Shown here: positions 51,806-62,149 of the stretch, in pieces | How positions within the stretch are numbered: position 1 is the first letter of the stretch | How the letters are laid out: every line of letters begins with the position of its first letter | DNA from: Clostridium polyendosporum | Lineage (GTDB): Bacteria; Bacillota; Clostridia; Clostridiales; Clostridiaceae | NCBI RefSeq assembly: GCF_018332455.1 | Contig: NZ_BOPZ01000007.1 | Location: 62,001-126,000, forward strand | DNA length: 64,000 nt | Direction: 5' to 3' | Made by a program: the position numbers and the translations under genes | Notes under the pieces: generated by a model | Databases searched by the model: none | What the model saw: the letters and a program-made list of their open reading frames with translations, nothing else | Told to the model about the DNA's origin: nothing

Positions 51806-52348
51806 TTAATTAGAATATTGTAACCATTTAGTATAAAGTTCGGGTCTTATAGCCTTAATAAAATTTAGAAATTGTTTTTTGTACCCAAGCTCTTCTAATC
51901 CTTTAATAATTAAGTATGGATATATGGTTCTTTTCTTCATAGCTCTAGCGGTATCAATAAGCTTAATATCACCTGATGGTGTTATAAAAATATGAAATAA
52001 TGCTGCATCCAATCTGTTATAACCCACCCCCATCATAGCCTCATACAATTCAACAATTTTACTTGAAACACTTGATGTAAGAGTGTGTACTGATAAGTAT
52101 TTGTCAAGTTCAATACCGTTTATACACTCTCTTATAATATAGTTTTTACCATATGCATAAAGTCTGGGAAAATGTGAGTCTTTTTGTGCCATAACTAGCG
52201 TTTCTAACTCATCTTTACATACTTGTTTTCTTTTGAAAATTTTAATACACCTTTGTGAGTCAATTCTGTATACTTTACCTTGTGTTCCACGCCCTAATAA
52301 TTCCAGTTCTTTTATATTTAAGCCTGCATACAGTTTAATGACAATCAC
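51806..52348 (-). CDS. Small protein-kinase-like protein
   Basis: The 180-residue protein resembles a shortened Ser/Thr-kinase fold: glycine loop 'LGRGTQGKVYRID', Lys in 'RCIKIFKR', hinge 'YIIRECINGIEL', catalytic Asp in 'YNRLDAALFHIFIT', and 'KLIDTARAM' in the DFG position. It is much shorter than typical kinases and lacks the C-terminal lobe helices, so it is perhaps closer to RIO or lipopolysaccharide-type kinases. The frame starts at GTG 52348 with a poor ribosome site, so the start is uncertain. It heads a unit with the PHP protein and the broken phosphoesterase. Confidence 0.65.
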   Translation of the reverse strand: MIVIKLYAGLNIKELELLGRGTQGKVYRIDSQRCIKIFKRKQVCKDELETLVMAQKDSHFPRLYAYGKNYIIRECINGIELDKYLSVHTLTSSVSSKIVELYEAMMGVGYNRLDAALFHIFITPSGDIKLIDTARAMKKRTIYPYLIIKGLEELGYKKQFLNFIKAIRPELYTKWLQYSN

Positions 52349-52516
52349 CTGATCAATATAGCAATATCGATATTAGTATATGATGATAAACAGCTTTTTG
52401 ACTTATGCAATTTTAAGAATTTGTTTTTAGGCTATGTTTTAAATAAATGTTGATTATTGTTTTATTTGTATTATTCAGGTATAATAAACTCAAAGCATTA
52501 GTCTGGGGGAATTGTT

Positions 52517-53554
52517 ATGCCACAAATAAAATCTTTGATATCATACATTGAAAAACTATCATCACAGGAACAAGACCAATTAATGTGTTACTTGGAAGAA
52601 ATCCTTACACTAGATAAACGAGCAGATCAAATTACTGAAGAAGTAATGGAGAGCAGATTTTCAAGGGGCAAAATATGCCCACATTGTAATTCGAATACTA
52701 TATCAAAAAATGGTAAATATAACGGTAAACAAAGGTATATATGTAAGTCTTGTGGTAAGACTTTTAATGATTTCACACATTCTGCAATTTACATGAGTAA
52801 AAAACCCCTAGACAAATGGTTAGAATATGCTAAATGTATGATTAACGGATACTCTATTAGAAAATGTGCTGAAATTGTAGGAATTAATATTGCAACAAGT
52901 TTCTTTTGGAGACACAAACTTCTGGATGCAATAAGACTATTCATTGGGATAGGTTCTGTTAAAGGTATAGTTGAAGCTGATGAGATCTTCCTCACCGAAT
53001 CTTTTAAAGGTAATCATAAGAATAGCAAAAACTTTAAGTTGCCAAGGAATGCTCATAAAAGAGGTGAAGATCTTAAAAATAAAGGGATTTCAAAAGATCA
53101 TATATGTGTTGCTACTGCAATGGATAGACAAGGCAATATAATTATGGAGTTATTATGCAAAGGTAAAATGACACATCAAGAATTAAAAAGACTCTATACC
53201 GGACGTATTACAAATAATTCTATCCTTTGTACTGATAGTGATAAAAGGTATAACCATTTTGCAATAGATCTTTCTTTAGGATACAAACCTATAAAAGGAG
53301 GTTACCACAAAGAAGGAATTTACCATATTCAGCATATTAGTTCTTTACGTAGTAAATTTAAAAAATGGATATATAAATTTCACGGAGTTGCTACCAAATA
53401 TCTTAATAATTATATTTATTGGTTTAAGTGGTTACAATACTACAAAAATGATAAAGATATTGTAAAGATTAAAAACCTTATCGTTCAAAGTAATGTTGTT
53501 TATTGTGATGTAAAAACTGCAGATTATAAAACAAGAAAACCTAGTTTTATATAG
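52517..53554 (+). CDS. IS1595-family transposase (ISXO2-like)
   Basis: The 345-residue transposase has an N-terminal zinc ribbon ('CPHCNSN...CKSCGKTFND', residues about 55-85). A helix-turn-helix follows ('SIRKCAEIVGINIATSFFWRHK'), and then the ISXO2 catalytic domain with Asp in 'GIVEADEIFL', a second Asp in 'LCTDSDKRYN' and late acidic or Asn/His motifs ('HIQHISSLRSKFKKWI'). GGGGGA precedes the ATG. The frame is intact, so the element may be functional. It inserted between the kinase-like gene and mtlD. Confidence 0.9.
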   Translation: MPQIKSLISYIEKLSSQEQDQLMCYLEEILTLDKRADQITEEVMESRFSRGKICPHCNSNTISKNGKYNGKQRYICKSCGKTFNDFTHSAIYMSKKPLDKWLEYAKCMINGYSIRKCAEIVGINIATSFFWRHKLLDAIRLFIGIGSVKGIVEADEIFLTESFKGNHKNSKNFKLPRNAHKRGEDLKNKGISKDHICVATAMDRQGNIIMELLCKGKMTHQELKRLYTGRITNNSILCTDSDKRYNHFAIDLSLGYKPIKGGYHKEGIYHIQHISSLRSKFKKWIYKFHGVATKYLNNYIYWFKWLQYYKNDKDIVKIKNLIVQSNVVYCDVKTADYKTRKPSFI

Positions 53555-53616
53555 TATATTACTCTACTAAACTAACATTAAAAAGTTATAAAAAGAACTT
53601 AATCAATATTCTTAAA

Positions 53617-53667
53617 ATAAAAAAATTAGATTATAGGAGTTATTTTTGCAACTCCTATAATCTAATT
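53617..53667 (-). terminator. Terminator downstream of mtlD, inside the IS end
   Basis: An 18-bp perfect stem (AATTAGATTATAGGAGTT and its complement) with an eight-base loop is followed by TTTTTTT on the minus strand. It lies within the inferred right end of the IS, so mtlD transcripts now seem to end in the element. Confidence 0.85.
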
Positions 53668-53716
53668 CATTATCAACAATATTCTAAAACAGAGCAATCA
53701 TTTAACATATATCAGT

Positions 53717-54871
53717 TTATACTGCAAATTTAGTATATCTTTCAACAACATCATTTAATATGTTATCTTCTGGTGAAATCTCTGATATCTCTTGTAATGT
53801 TCTTTCAATACCAAGTTTTTCTATCATTTGTCTAAGTTTAATACTTTGATTATCGCTAGTATTCTGGTAACTTAGTACTGCACAGATACCTAAAATTAAG
53901 TTAGGTGTTTCTGCTCCATATTGTCTAGCTGTTACTAAAGGTTTGATTAATCTATCATTTTTTCCTAGTTTTCTTAATGGTTCTCTCGCAACTCTAGAAA
54001 CATCATCTTTTAGATGTGGATTTTTAAATCTATTAAGTATTTTTTGTATATAATTATGATGTTTTTCTGGATCAAACCCATACTTATTGATTAATCCTTC
54101 ACCACTTTCAGTCATTGCACCTTCTACTATCATTCTAATTTTTTCATCATTGATACTTTCTTCTATAGTTTTATATCCTTTTAAATATCCAAGATATGCA
54201 GTCAATGCATGTCCAGTATTAAGAGTAAATAACTTTCTTTCAATATAAGCTAATAAATTATCTGTCAAGTTCATGCCAGGTATTTCAGGTAATACTCCCT
54301 TGAATCCATCTTTTTCAACATTCCACTCATAAAAGCTTTCTACTACTACATCTAAAATATTACCGTTATTTATTGTTGATGGTGGCACAATTCTATCCAC
54401 AGAACAATTAGGGAATCCTACTGAAGTTTCTAAATATTCAAACTCTTCTACCTGCAAATATTTTATTATTTCATATTTTAAAATTAGAGAAGCATATATA
54501 GCATTTTCACAAGCTATAATATTTAAGTTTGTTTTTATTCCTCTTTTGCATCTCAATTTGATTCCATCTGCAATTACAGGAGCAATTTTACTTAGTATTG
54601 AAGGCCCAACTGCTGTGGTTATTATTTCAGCATCACATATACATTCTGACAAATTAGGATCATTAACATTAAGAGCCTTAATATTAGTGATTTCTTGTTG
54701 ACTTGTCTCCTTATCAAGAATATGCACGGTGTATTTTTTTTCTTCATTAATCTTATCAACTACTTGTTGGTTTACATCAGCGAAGGTTACTTCATAATTT
54801 GCATTCGATAGTAAGGCTCCAATAAAACCTCTACCAATATTACCAGCTCCAAATTGTATTGCTTTTTTCAT
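53717..54871 (-). CDS. mtlD: Mannitol-1-phosphate 5-dehydrogenase
   Basis: The 384-residue dehydrogenase has the N-terminal NAD-binding 'AIQFGAGNIGRGFIGALLS' and the polyol dehydrogenase signatures 'KRGIKTNLNIIACENAI' and 'LNTGHALTAYLGYLKG' with the catalytic Lys/His region. It oxidises mannitol 1-phosphate, the product of the PTS, to fructose 6-phosphate. It lies 12 bases after mtlA and shares its transcript. An IS1595 element borders it downstream. Confidence 0.97.
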   Translation of the reverse strand: MKKAIQFGAGNIGRGFIGALLSNANYEVTFADVNQQVVDKINEEKKYTVHILDKETSQQEITNIKALNVNDPNLSECICDAEIITTAVGPSILSKIAPVIADGIKLRCKRGIKTNLNIIACENAIYASLILKYEIIKYLQVEEFEYLETSVGFPNCSVDRIVPPSTINNGNILDVVVESFYEWNVEKDGFKGVLPEIPGMNLTDNLLAYIERKLFTLNTGHALTAYLGYLKGYKTIEESINDEKIRMIVEGAMTESGEGLINKYGFDPEKHHNYIQKILNRFKNPHLKDDVSRVAREPLRKLGKNDRLIKPLVTARQYGAETPNLILGICAVLSYQNTSDNQSIKLRQMIEKLGIERTLQEISEISPEDNILNDVVERYTKFAV

Positions 54872-54883
54872 TTTATACCCCTC

Positions 54884-56800
54884 CTAAACAACTTTTTTAA
54901 CAAAAGTTTGATATATTTTCTTAGATTCACTAGTTCTACTTAGTTCTTTTATAATCTTTTCATCTTCTAAAACTGTAGCGATATTCGCTAATATTTCAAG
55001 ATGTTCATTTCCTACACCAGCAATTCCTATTACTAAATATGCTTTTTCATTTCCAAACTGAATTCCTTCTGGAAATTGTAGTATAACTATTCCTGACTTT
55101 TTAATATTCTCCTTTGCCTTAGATACTCCATGAGGAATAGCTACTCCCCCTCCTATATAGGTAGACACAAGCCCTTCTCTTTCAACCATCGCTTCTATAT
55201 ACTCTTCATCTACATAGCCTGACTTTACAAGTAACTCTCCCGCCATACGAATAGCTTCAAATTTATCTACACTTTTTAAATTTGTCTTTATATTGCTAAC
55301 CATTAAAATATGATTATCTTTATTAACTTCAACGCTACTATCTACAGCTACATCATCTTTCACTTTATTTTCTAGTTTATTCTTTCCAGTCTTAAGTCTA
55401 TTTAATAACTGATCGAACTTAGGATCACTTAAGAAATTCTCAATAGAAATATGCTCTGCTTTTGGTGCATTTGATATTGCTCTTGCAGTCAATCTTGTAT
55501 GACTTATAACAATATCCGCATCCTGTGGTATATCATCTACTGATGAATTAACTACTTGTATATTTAATCCTGCCTTCTTTATCTTATTTCTTAAGTTTGA
55601 TGCTCCCATAGCACTTGATCCCATTCCAGCATCACATGAAAATACTATTTTGTTAACTACTGTCTTCATTACTCCATTTGTAGTTCCTTTTGTAGTTCCT
55701 TTTAAATCTTGCATTGCTTCTCTAGCTTTATTTAAATCGTTCTCATTTGATGAATTATTTGAACTCTTAATGAAGATTGATGCTATTATGAATGATACAA
55801 AAGTTGCTACTGCTACTCCTGCTAAAACTCCTAATGTACTACCTTTTGGTGTCAATGCTAATAAAGCAATTATACTTCCTGGTGATGCGGTTGCTACTAA
55901 TCCTGCATTAAAAATGCTAAAGGTTAATACACCACTCGCTCCTCCACCAATTACTGCTAATATTAATATTGGATTCATTAGCACATATGGGAAATATATT
56001 TCATGAATACCGCCTAAGAAATGTATTATCATTGCTCCTGGTGCTGATTCCTTAGCCATTCCCTTACTAAATATCGAATAAGCTAATAGTACTCCTAATC
56101 CTGGACCCGGATTTGCTTCTAATAAGAAGAATATTGACTTTCCTACAGTTTTAGCCTGTTCTATGCCTATTGGTCCTAACACTCCATGGTTTATAGCATT
56201 ATTTAAGAATAATATCTTAGCTGGTTCAACAAATATTGATGCAAGTGGTAATAATCCTGCATTAACTATAGTTTCTACTCCAGCCTTTAATAGATTACTA
56301 AAAGATATTACTACTGGTCCAATTGTTGAGTATCCTAGTAATGCTAACACAGCTCCTATGATACCTGCTGAGAAATTATTTACTAACATTTCGAACCCAG
56401 ATTTTACTTTACCTTCTATAGCCTTATCGAATTTATTTATAACATATCCGCCTAACGGCCCCATTATCATAGCTCCAATAAACATTGGTATACTTGCTCC
56501 TACTATAACACCCATAGTAGCTATTGCACCTAACACTCCTCCTCTGTTTCCACCTACAGCCTTACCTCCAGTGTAACCAATTAACAATGGTAAGAGATAC
56601 GTAATCATTGGACCTACTAGCTTACTAAAGGATTCATTAGGCATCCAACCTGTTGGTATAAATAATGCTGTTATGAAACCCCATGTAATAAATGCACCTA
56701 TATTTGGCATAACCATACCACTTAAGGATTTACCAAACTTTTGAACTCTGTCTTTTAGCCCTGATTTTGCATCAACGTTTAATCTAACACTTTGTTCCAT
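54884..56800 (-). CDS. mtlA: PTS mannitol transporter EIICBA
   Basis: The 638-residue protein has a membrane EIIC domain (about 20-345) with '[15 protein letters not shown]' and the conserved '[13 protein letters not shown]'. The EIIB domain follows (about 385-475), with the phosphorylated Cys in '[16 protein letters not shown]'. A linker leads to EIIA (about 495-635), with the active His in 'GGGVAIPHG'. It imports and phosphorylates mannitol at C1. The full CBA fusion means no separate mtlF is needed. A cre site lies just upstream. Confidence 0.96.
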   Translation of the reverse strand: MEQSVRLNVDAKSGLKDRVQKFGKSLSGMVMPNIGAFITWGFITALFIPTGWMPNESFSKLVGPMITYLLPLLIGYTGGKAVGGNRGGVLGAIATMGVIVGASIPMFIGAMIMGPLGGYVINKFDKAIEGKVKSGFEMLVNNFSAGIIGAVLALLGYSTIGPVVISFSNLLKAGVETIVNAGLLPLASIFVEPAKILFLNNAINHGVLGPIGIEQAKTVGKSIFFLLEANPGPGLGVLLAYSIFSKGMAKESAPGAMIIHFLGGIHEIYFPYVLMNPILILAVIGGGASGVLTFSIFNAGLVATASPGSIIALLALTPKGSTLGVLAGVAVATFVSFIIASIFIKSSNNSSNENDLNKAREAMQDLKGTTKGTTNGVMKTVVNKIVFSCDAGMGSSAMGASNLRNKIKKAGLNIQVVNSSVDDIPQDADIVISHTRLTARAISNAPKAEHISIENFLSDPKFDQLLNRLKTGKNKLENKVKDDVAVDSSVEVNKDNHILMVSNIKTNLKSVDKFEAIRMAGELLVKSGYVDEEYIEAMVEREGLVSTYIGGGVAIPHGVSKAKENIKKSGIVILQFPEGIQFGNEKAYLVIGIAGVGNEHLEILANIATVLEDEKIIKELSRTSESKKIYQTFVKKVV

Positions 56801-56847
56801 TAGAAATTCCTCCTTCTCTTCTATTAATAATTATATTCTAACTTCAT

Positions 56848-56861
56848 TGAAATCGTTTTCA
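56848..56861. promoter_or_regulatory. cre (CcpA) site between mtlR and mtlA
   Basis: TGAAAACGATTTCA on the minus strand fits the cre consensus TGWAANCGNTNWCA at every position. It lies about 50 bp before the mtlA start, so CcpA could block readthrough from mtlR or a local promoter. Confidence 0.8.
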
Positions 56862-56877
56862 GCTATAATTATAATTA

Positions 56878-59025
56878 TTATGTAATGGTATATTGGTTTT
56901 CATCTAAAAATATTTTTATTTTACTATAATAGTAATTAGCTAGAAGTTTACTCATTTTATTAATAATGTCACTATGAGCTCCTTGTTTAATTACATTTAT
57001 AAAATTGTCATCATTTATAAGTGAACTACTTAGCACACTCATTAACTCTAATCTTTTGCTATCAACATGTACTGGTGCTAGCAGTACTAAAGCCGTATTT
57101 ACAACCTCATCGTAAGTGCCTCTCTTTAATACTATATCATTTTTAAGTCTTAAGACTCCTACTTGCAGTTTAGCAATTTCATCAGACCTGCAATGCAAAA
57201 GCATTATATTATAGTCACTTAAAATGGTGCTTCCTAATTCCTCTCTTTTAAGTAGTTTTTCTAGAACATCATCATATTGACGCTGAGAGTCAGTAAAGAA
57301 TAATGCTGCTTTTTCTATAAGATTATCTATATTCTCGGCTACAACGTTTTCTTTAAGTATAAATCTTTCTATCATCTCCTCAATACTTTCACTATATACT
57401 TTTATGGTTTTAACGTTTTCAATAAAGCTTTGATCATTTACTTCTTTATGCCTTTCATCTGACATCTTTCTTGAAAAATTCTTTAACGCCTCTTCAATCT
57501 TTATCTTATCTTCTTCTAATAGAAGTGGATTTACATAAATATTGTTAAATTCTATATTTAGAGACACTGTTGAAATAACAAGATCTATGCCTTTTTCTCT
57601 TAATTCCTCTTCATTAATGTGAATTATGGAAATTATACTTTCAACTTCAATATTACTAAACTCTTTTTCAATTTTTGAAGCTAATAACCTCGATGTTCCA
57701 ATTCCACTTGCACAAGCTATAGCTACTTTATATTTTTCAGTGTTATTCCTGTAATTTTCTAATGCTGCTGCAAAATGAATAGCAATGTACCCAATCTCTG
57801 ACTCTGGTATTTTTCCATGAACCAATTCTTCTAGAGGCTTAATACTTTTCTTACTTACGTTAAATACTTCACTATAATCCTCTTTTATTTTATCTAATAG
57901 TGGATTTCTTATATTTAACTTCATATTAAGTCTGTTAATTGCAGTTCCTAGATGGTTTGTTAAATCATTTAATAGCTTATCAGAATTTAAAAGATTTTTA
58001 CCTGTTTCTTTAGAAGCATTTATAATGATTTTTTGGGCTAATTCTCTAAGTTCTAAGTTATCTAATGTTATATATAATGAATCCTCAGAATTTAACCTAA
58101 GCTTTGCCCCCTTAAGATGCATAGTTATATATCCAATTTCCCCATCAGAGATATCAACATCAAAACTCTTAGATAAGTAACTTGCCAACACACTAGAAAT
58201 TTTATATTCAGGCAAAATCTTTAAATCATCTAGTGCCTTTTTGTCCATGTGAATTCGCTCGCCATTCTTTATTCTTTGTATTGCTAGTGCCAAATGAACA
58301 ATTAATCCGACATAAGCACTATCTGCTAGTTTTAAATTCTTTTCTTTTTCAATCTTATTGATTAATTCTTCTATAGTTCTAATTGTCTCTTTATCTATTA
58401 GCTTTAAAAGATGATTTCTTGTACTTATCTCTATAGTACTTTGTGTTTGTCTTCCTTCTCTTACATTATCTTTGATTATATTTAGTAACTGCCCTTCATC
58501 CATACAATCATAGATAAGATGTATCATAGCATGCCTATATTCTTCCTCACTACCTTCAATATAGATTCCTAGGCCAGGTTTTCTTACTAATTTAATATTA
58601 AACTTATCTAACCATTTCTGAACTTTATCAAGATCTGAACTTAATGTTCCTTCCGCTGCCTTTAGTAAAGAAGTAAAATAATATAGTTTTATAGGTTCCT
58701 TACTAAGAAGTAATTCACTAATAATAAAATATTGTCGTTCCTCAGGACTATACTCCTTACTTACCATCTCTTTATCTAATAAGTTCCTTAATCTAACCTT
58801 TTCTTCTATACTCACGTCTAACATTAAACCTACACCAGGCTTCTTGCTAAGCTTGAAATTATTTGCTACGAGCCAACTTTCAATTTTAGACATTTGTCTT
58901 AGAATAGTTCTTGAACTAACTTTTAATTTCTTAGCAATATCATTTACTGTTATAGGCATATTATCTATTAGGGTTAGAAGCTCAATAATTTCTTTTTCTC
59001 TAGAAGTTAAAGTATTTTTACTCAT
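56878..59025 (-). CDS. mtlR: PRD-domain PTS regulator of mannitol genes
   Basis: The 715-residue regulator has two N-terminal helix-turn-helix units (about 15-60 and 105-150), two PRD domains with the phosphorylatable His ('VGLIVHLALAI', 'IGYITMHL'; 'SEIGYIAIHFAAAL'), an EIIB-gat-like domain with 'CASGIGTSRLLASKIE', and a C-terminal EIIA-mannitol-like domain. This is the MtlR layout. It activates mtl operons, with activity set by HPr and EII phosphorylation. It is upstream of mtlA in the same direction, with 77 bases between. Confidence 0.93.
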   Translation of the reverse strand: MSKNTLTSREKEIIELLTLIDNMPITVNDIAKKLKVSSRTILRQMSKIESWLVANNFKLSKKPGVGLMLDVSIEEKVRLRNLLDKEMVSKEYSPEERQYFIISELLLSKEPIKLYYFTSLLKAAEGTLSSDLDKVQKWLDKFNIKLVRKPGLGIYIEGSEEEYRHAMIHLIYDCMDEGQLLNIIKDNVREGRQTQSTIEISTRNHLLKLIDKETIRTIEELINKIEKEKNLKLADSAYVGLIVHLALAIQRIKNGERIHMDKKALDDLKILPEYKISSVLASYLSKSFDVDISDGEIGYITMHLKGAKLRLNSEDSLYITLDNLELRELAQKIIINASKETGKNLLNSDKLLNDLTNHLGTAINRLNMKLNIRNPLLDKIKEDYSEVFNVSKKSIKPLEELVHGKIPESEIGYIAIHFAAALENYRNNTEKYKVAIACASGIGTSRLLASKIEKEFSNIEVESIISIIHINEEELREKGIDLVISTVSLNIEFNNIYVNPLLLEEDKIKIEEALKNFSRKMSDERHKEVNDQSFIENVKTIKVYSESIEEMIERFILKENVVAENIDNLIEKAALFFTDSQRQYDDVLEKLLKREELGSTILSDYNIMLLHCRSDEIAKLQVGVLRLKNDIVLKRGTYDEVVNTALVLLAPVHVDSKRLELMSVLSSSLINDDNFINVIKQGAHSDIINKMSKLLANYYYSKIKIFLDENQYTIT

Positions 59026-59090
59026 AATTCACCTTCTTCTATATAAATAAGTTTAATTATTTTAAAAGTATTATTCATCCATGTGAAAAC

Positions 59091-59221
59091 CTTTAAACTT
59101 TATGTCTATATATTACTTCCCAGGAGATGATTTTTCAACCAAAACATAATCGACTATGTCCTAAAGTAATAGTGACATAAATGAATATCTATTTCTACAT
59201 AAATCATCTATACAAAGTAAC
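59091..59221. repeat. Direct repeat copy A upstream of mtlR
   Basis: About 120 bp starting 'TGTCTATATATTACTT' and ending with 'AAATGAATAT...ACAT' recur at 59365-59497 with about three quarters of positions alike by eye. Copy A is in the position of the mtlR promoter region. Confidence 0.7.
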
Positions 59222-59364
59222 TTTAAATTTATCACCAAACATTATTCGATTACAATTCCAACATCTTATTTTTGTGTATAAATTAAAATTCTCCTATTTC
59301 TAAGTCACCTCCTGGTACTATTTTTAGCCTGTTGCTTATAGAAATACTATAGTTATTAAAAAAT

Positions 59365-59497
59365 CTTTGAACCTCTTGTCTATATATTACTTTTTTATGT
59401 CATCTATTTCAATCAAAAGATAATTCATAATGTCTTTAAGTAATAATGACAAAAATGAATATATACTCTTAGATAAAACATTTATATACATTGAAAG
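59365..59497. repeat. Direct repeat copy B between EIICB and mtlR
   Basis: It matches copy A ('TGTCTATATATTACTT', 'AAGTAATAATGACA' for 'AAGTAATAGTGACA', 'AAATGAATAT'). It probably marks a duplicated regulatory region from the event that gave the second mannitol EII gene. Confidence 0.7.
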
Positions 59498-59596
59498 TGC
59501 TACTAATTGAGTCTTTCAGCATACTATCTACTCAAACTTAACTTATAAATTGTTATAATTTATTAGGAATATCGTATTTATTCCCAAAGCATAACA

Positions 59597-59645
59597 CCCT
59601 GATTAAGCTGATTGATAATATTACTCAATACATACTTAATCAGGG
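59597..59645 (-). terminator. Hairpin downstream of the second EIICB gene
   Basis: CCCTGATTAAG and CTTAATCAGGG pair perfectly across a 27-base loop. The following U-tract is weak. Confidence 0.55.
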
Positions 59646-59682
59646 GTAGTAATGTTTTTCACTATCGTTAAATAGTTTTATA

Positions 59683-61074
59683 TTACTTTTTTAATTTGTC
59701 TAATAGTTCATTATACTTAGGATCATTTAGGAAATTTTCAATAGAAATATGTTCTGCTTTTGGTGCATTTGCTTTTGCCCTTGCAGTTAGTCTTACATGA
59801 CTTATAACAATATCAGCGTCTTGAGGAATATCATCCACGGATGAATTAATCACTTGTATATCTAATCCTGCTTTCTTTATCTTATTTGTAAAATTTGCTG
59901 CTCCCATAGCACTTGATCCCATTCCAGCATCACATGCAAATACTATTTTGTTTATTTCTTTCTTCTTAGGTTCTTTTAAATCTTGCATTGTTTCTTTTAC
60001 TTTATTTAATTCCTCTTTACCTGATACATTCTTTGAACCCTTAATAAAAATTGATGCTACTATGAATGATACCAGAGTTGATACTACAACCCCTACTAGA
60101 ACTCCTAATATACTTCCTTTTGGTGTCATTGCTAGTAATGCAAATATACTTCCTGGTGATGGAGTTGCTACTAATCCTACATGGAAAATGCTAAATATAA
60201 ATACACCACTTGCTCCTCCAGATATAGCTGCTAATAATAATACTGGCTTCATTAACACATATGGAAAATATATCTCATGTATACCACCTAAAAAGTGTAT
60301 TACTATAGCTCCTGGTGCTGATTGCTTCATCATGCCCTTACTAAATATCCAATAAGCTAATAATATTCCCAACCCCGGACCTGGATTTGGTTCTAATAAG
60401 AAGAATATTGATCTACCTACATTTCTTGCTTGTTCTATTCCTATTGGTAATAACACTCCATGATTTATAGCATTATTTAAAAATAATATTTTAGATGGTT
60501 CAATAAATACCGATGCAAGTGGTAACAAACCTGAATTAACTATAGCTTGTACTCCAAACCTTAAGGCATTACTAAGAGATATTACTAGTGGTCCTATTGT
60601 TAAATATCCTAGTAAAGCTAACACCATACCTATGATACCTGCTGAAAAATTATTTACCAACATTTCAAATCCTGGTTTAACTTTGCCTTCTATAGACTTA
60701 TCAAATTTGTTTATAACAAATCCACCTAACGGTCCCATTATCATAGCACCAATAAACATTGGAATAGTAGCCCCTACTACTACTCCCATAGTAGCTATTG
60801 CACCTAATGCTCCTCCTCTACTTCCACCTATTACTTTACCTCCAGTGTAACCTATTAATAATGGTAAAAGATATGTAATCATTGGATCTACTAATTTACC
60901 TAAGTATTCATTAGGTATCCAACCAGTTGGTATAAATAGTGCTTTTATTAGCCCCCATGCTATAATAGCGCCGATGTTTGGCATAACCATACCACTTAAA
61001 AACTTACCAAACCTTTGAACTTTATCTTTTATTCTCGCCTGAGTTCCGTAGCTTAAACTAGAACTTTGATTCAT
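59683..61074 (-). CDS. PTS mannitol-type EIICB (paralogue of mtlA without EIIA)
   Basis: The 463-residue protein is very close to the EIIC and EIIB parts of the neighbouring MtlA ('[15 protein letters not shown]', '[13 protein letters not shown]', '[19 protein letters not shown]'). It ends cleanly after the EIIB domain ('LLDKLKK'), where MtlA continues with a linker and EIIA. It therefore needs EIIA in trans, perhaps from MtlA. AAGGGGG precedes the ATG. Substrate may be mannitol or a related polyol. It has its own hairpin downstream. Confidence 0.93.
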   Translation of the reverse strand: MNQSSSLSYGTQARIKDKVQRFGKFLSGMVMPNIGAIIAWGLIKALFIPTGWIPNEYLGKLVDPMITYLLPLLIGYTGGKVIGGSRGGALGAIATMGVVVGATIPMFIGAMIMGPLGGFVINKFDKSIEGKVKPGFEMLVNNFSAGIIGMVLALLGYLTIGPLVISLSNALRFGVQAIVNSGLLPLASVFIEPSKILFLNNAINHGVLLPIGIEQARNVGRSIFFLLEPNPGPGLGILLAYWIFSKGMMKQSAPGAIVIHFLGGIHEIYFPYVLMKPVLLLAAISGGASGVFIFSIFHVGLVATPSPGSIFALLAMTPKGSILGVLVGVVVSTLVSFIVASIFIKGSKNVSGKEELNKVKETMQDLKEPKKKEINKIVFACDAGMGSSAMGAANFTNKIKKAGLDIQVINSSVDDIPQDADIVISHVRLTARAKANAPKAEHISIENFLNDPKYNELLDKLKK

Positions 61075-61302
61075 AATAGTCCCCCTTATTTTTCTATTAA
61101 CTCTTCTATAAAAATGAACTAAGTAGATTTTAACACAAATTGTATAATAATAAAAAAATTACAAACTCTTAAAAACAAATTATTGTAACAAATGTTTGTC
61201 CTTAGTATTTACGTAACCCGAAAGTTTATACTTCTATTTTAGTTTAATAACTTAACACTCTTCATTTGATAAAAATTTATAAAGATGAACCTTTATACAA
61301 AA

Positions 61303-61334
61303 ACTTCATATCCCTTACTTTAGGGATATGGAGT
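61303..61334. repeat. Hairpin with CATATCCCT/AGGGATATG arms
   Basis: A nine-base stem with a six-base loop followed on the minus strand by TTTTTG. It may be a terminator, or the end of a lost IS200/IS605-like element; neither reading can be supported further. Confidence 0.35.
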
Positions 61335-61839
61335 CTTACTACCTTAACAATATTTAAATTAATTATTAAAATCTCAATAGTTAGTTTCTTTAGTTATTGA
61401 TAACAAAAATACAGTATCATTCTAAAAAGCATATTATCAATTTTTTCTCAACCTATTATCTCCCCCTAAAAATTAACTTCATATGTGTATTGAGTATATT
61501 ACATATATACTAATTAGCAACTGGAGGATATTATATATCATGTCAATAAAGTTGTTATTTAAGTTACATTTAATATAAACTTAATACAAACATAACTTTA
61601 ATACAATATCAAATTAAATTTAAATTTATATTAAAAATTATGTAATTGTAAAAAAAAGCTAGAATTTGGTTATATTTTGTCGCAATAACAAGATTATTCT
61701 AATTCAGCCTATTTGACGCATCTTCATTCCCTATGGTAATTTTGTGTTAGACAGATCTTGTCATGTAATTTAGAATGTTTGTTGAAGTGAAAAGATTTTA
61801 TTCATATGTAAAATTGTACTTTAATCATTGAAATGAAAA

Positions 61840-61859
61840 TTGTAAATGGCCATTTACAA
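61840..61859. promoter_or_regulatory. Perfect 20-bp palindrome upstream of sacB
   Basis: TTGTAAATGG is directly followed by its reverse complement, about 290 bp before the sacB start. Its symmetry suits an operator for a dimeric regulator. Confidence 0.5.
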
Positions 61860-62149
61860 ATATCCAGTCTGAACATAATAAATACATAATACTACAAAGT
61901 TACATCTTTATATTTTAGTTGAGCATTTATTTCCAAATACAATCAACTCAAGGCATAAATCTTTTTATCAGACAAGCTAATATGTCTAAATCAATGACAA
62001 AGAGAAGTTTTTAGTCTGAAATAATGAAAAATATTTGTTATCAAATGATTATAAGTGTTTTTTAAATTTTCAAACAAACACTCCAAGAGATTGAATATAA
62101 AATTGATATTCGTCATGGAAAAGAAAAAAGTTATTTAGGGGGGTAAGTA

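Larger units (their letters stand above)
52430..53696 (+). mobile_element. IS1595-family insertion sequence
   Basis: The left end GGCTATGTTTTA (52430) and the inverse of the right end TGCTCTGTTTTA (53685-53696) begin imperfect inverted repeats. These continue with GTTGATTAT/GTTGATAAT, about 28 bp each. They resemble the GGCTCTGTTTTA ends of IS1595/ISXO2 elements and enclose one transposase gene. No matching target duplication is evident in the flanks (TGTTTTTA versus ATCATTTA), so the insertion is old or rearranged. Confidence 0.75.
61075..62149. other. Long AT-rich gap between EIICB and sacB
   Basis: This divergent gap holds the EIICB promoter region, a hairpin at 61303-61334 and the palindrome at 61840-61859. 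No intact gene is seen. No SacY-type antiterminator site and terminator pair, as in Bacillus sacB leaders, could be recognised. Confidence 0.5.

Noticed and set aside
61303-61334. End of an IS200/IS605 element
   Set aside because: The hairpin is suggestive but there is no tnpA or tnpB sequence and no second end; it may be a plain terminator.
61700-62149. SacY/LicT ribonucleic antiterminator site before sacB
   Set aside because: No match to the RAT core followed by a terminator was found between the palindrome and the start codon.
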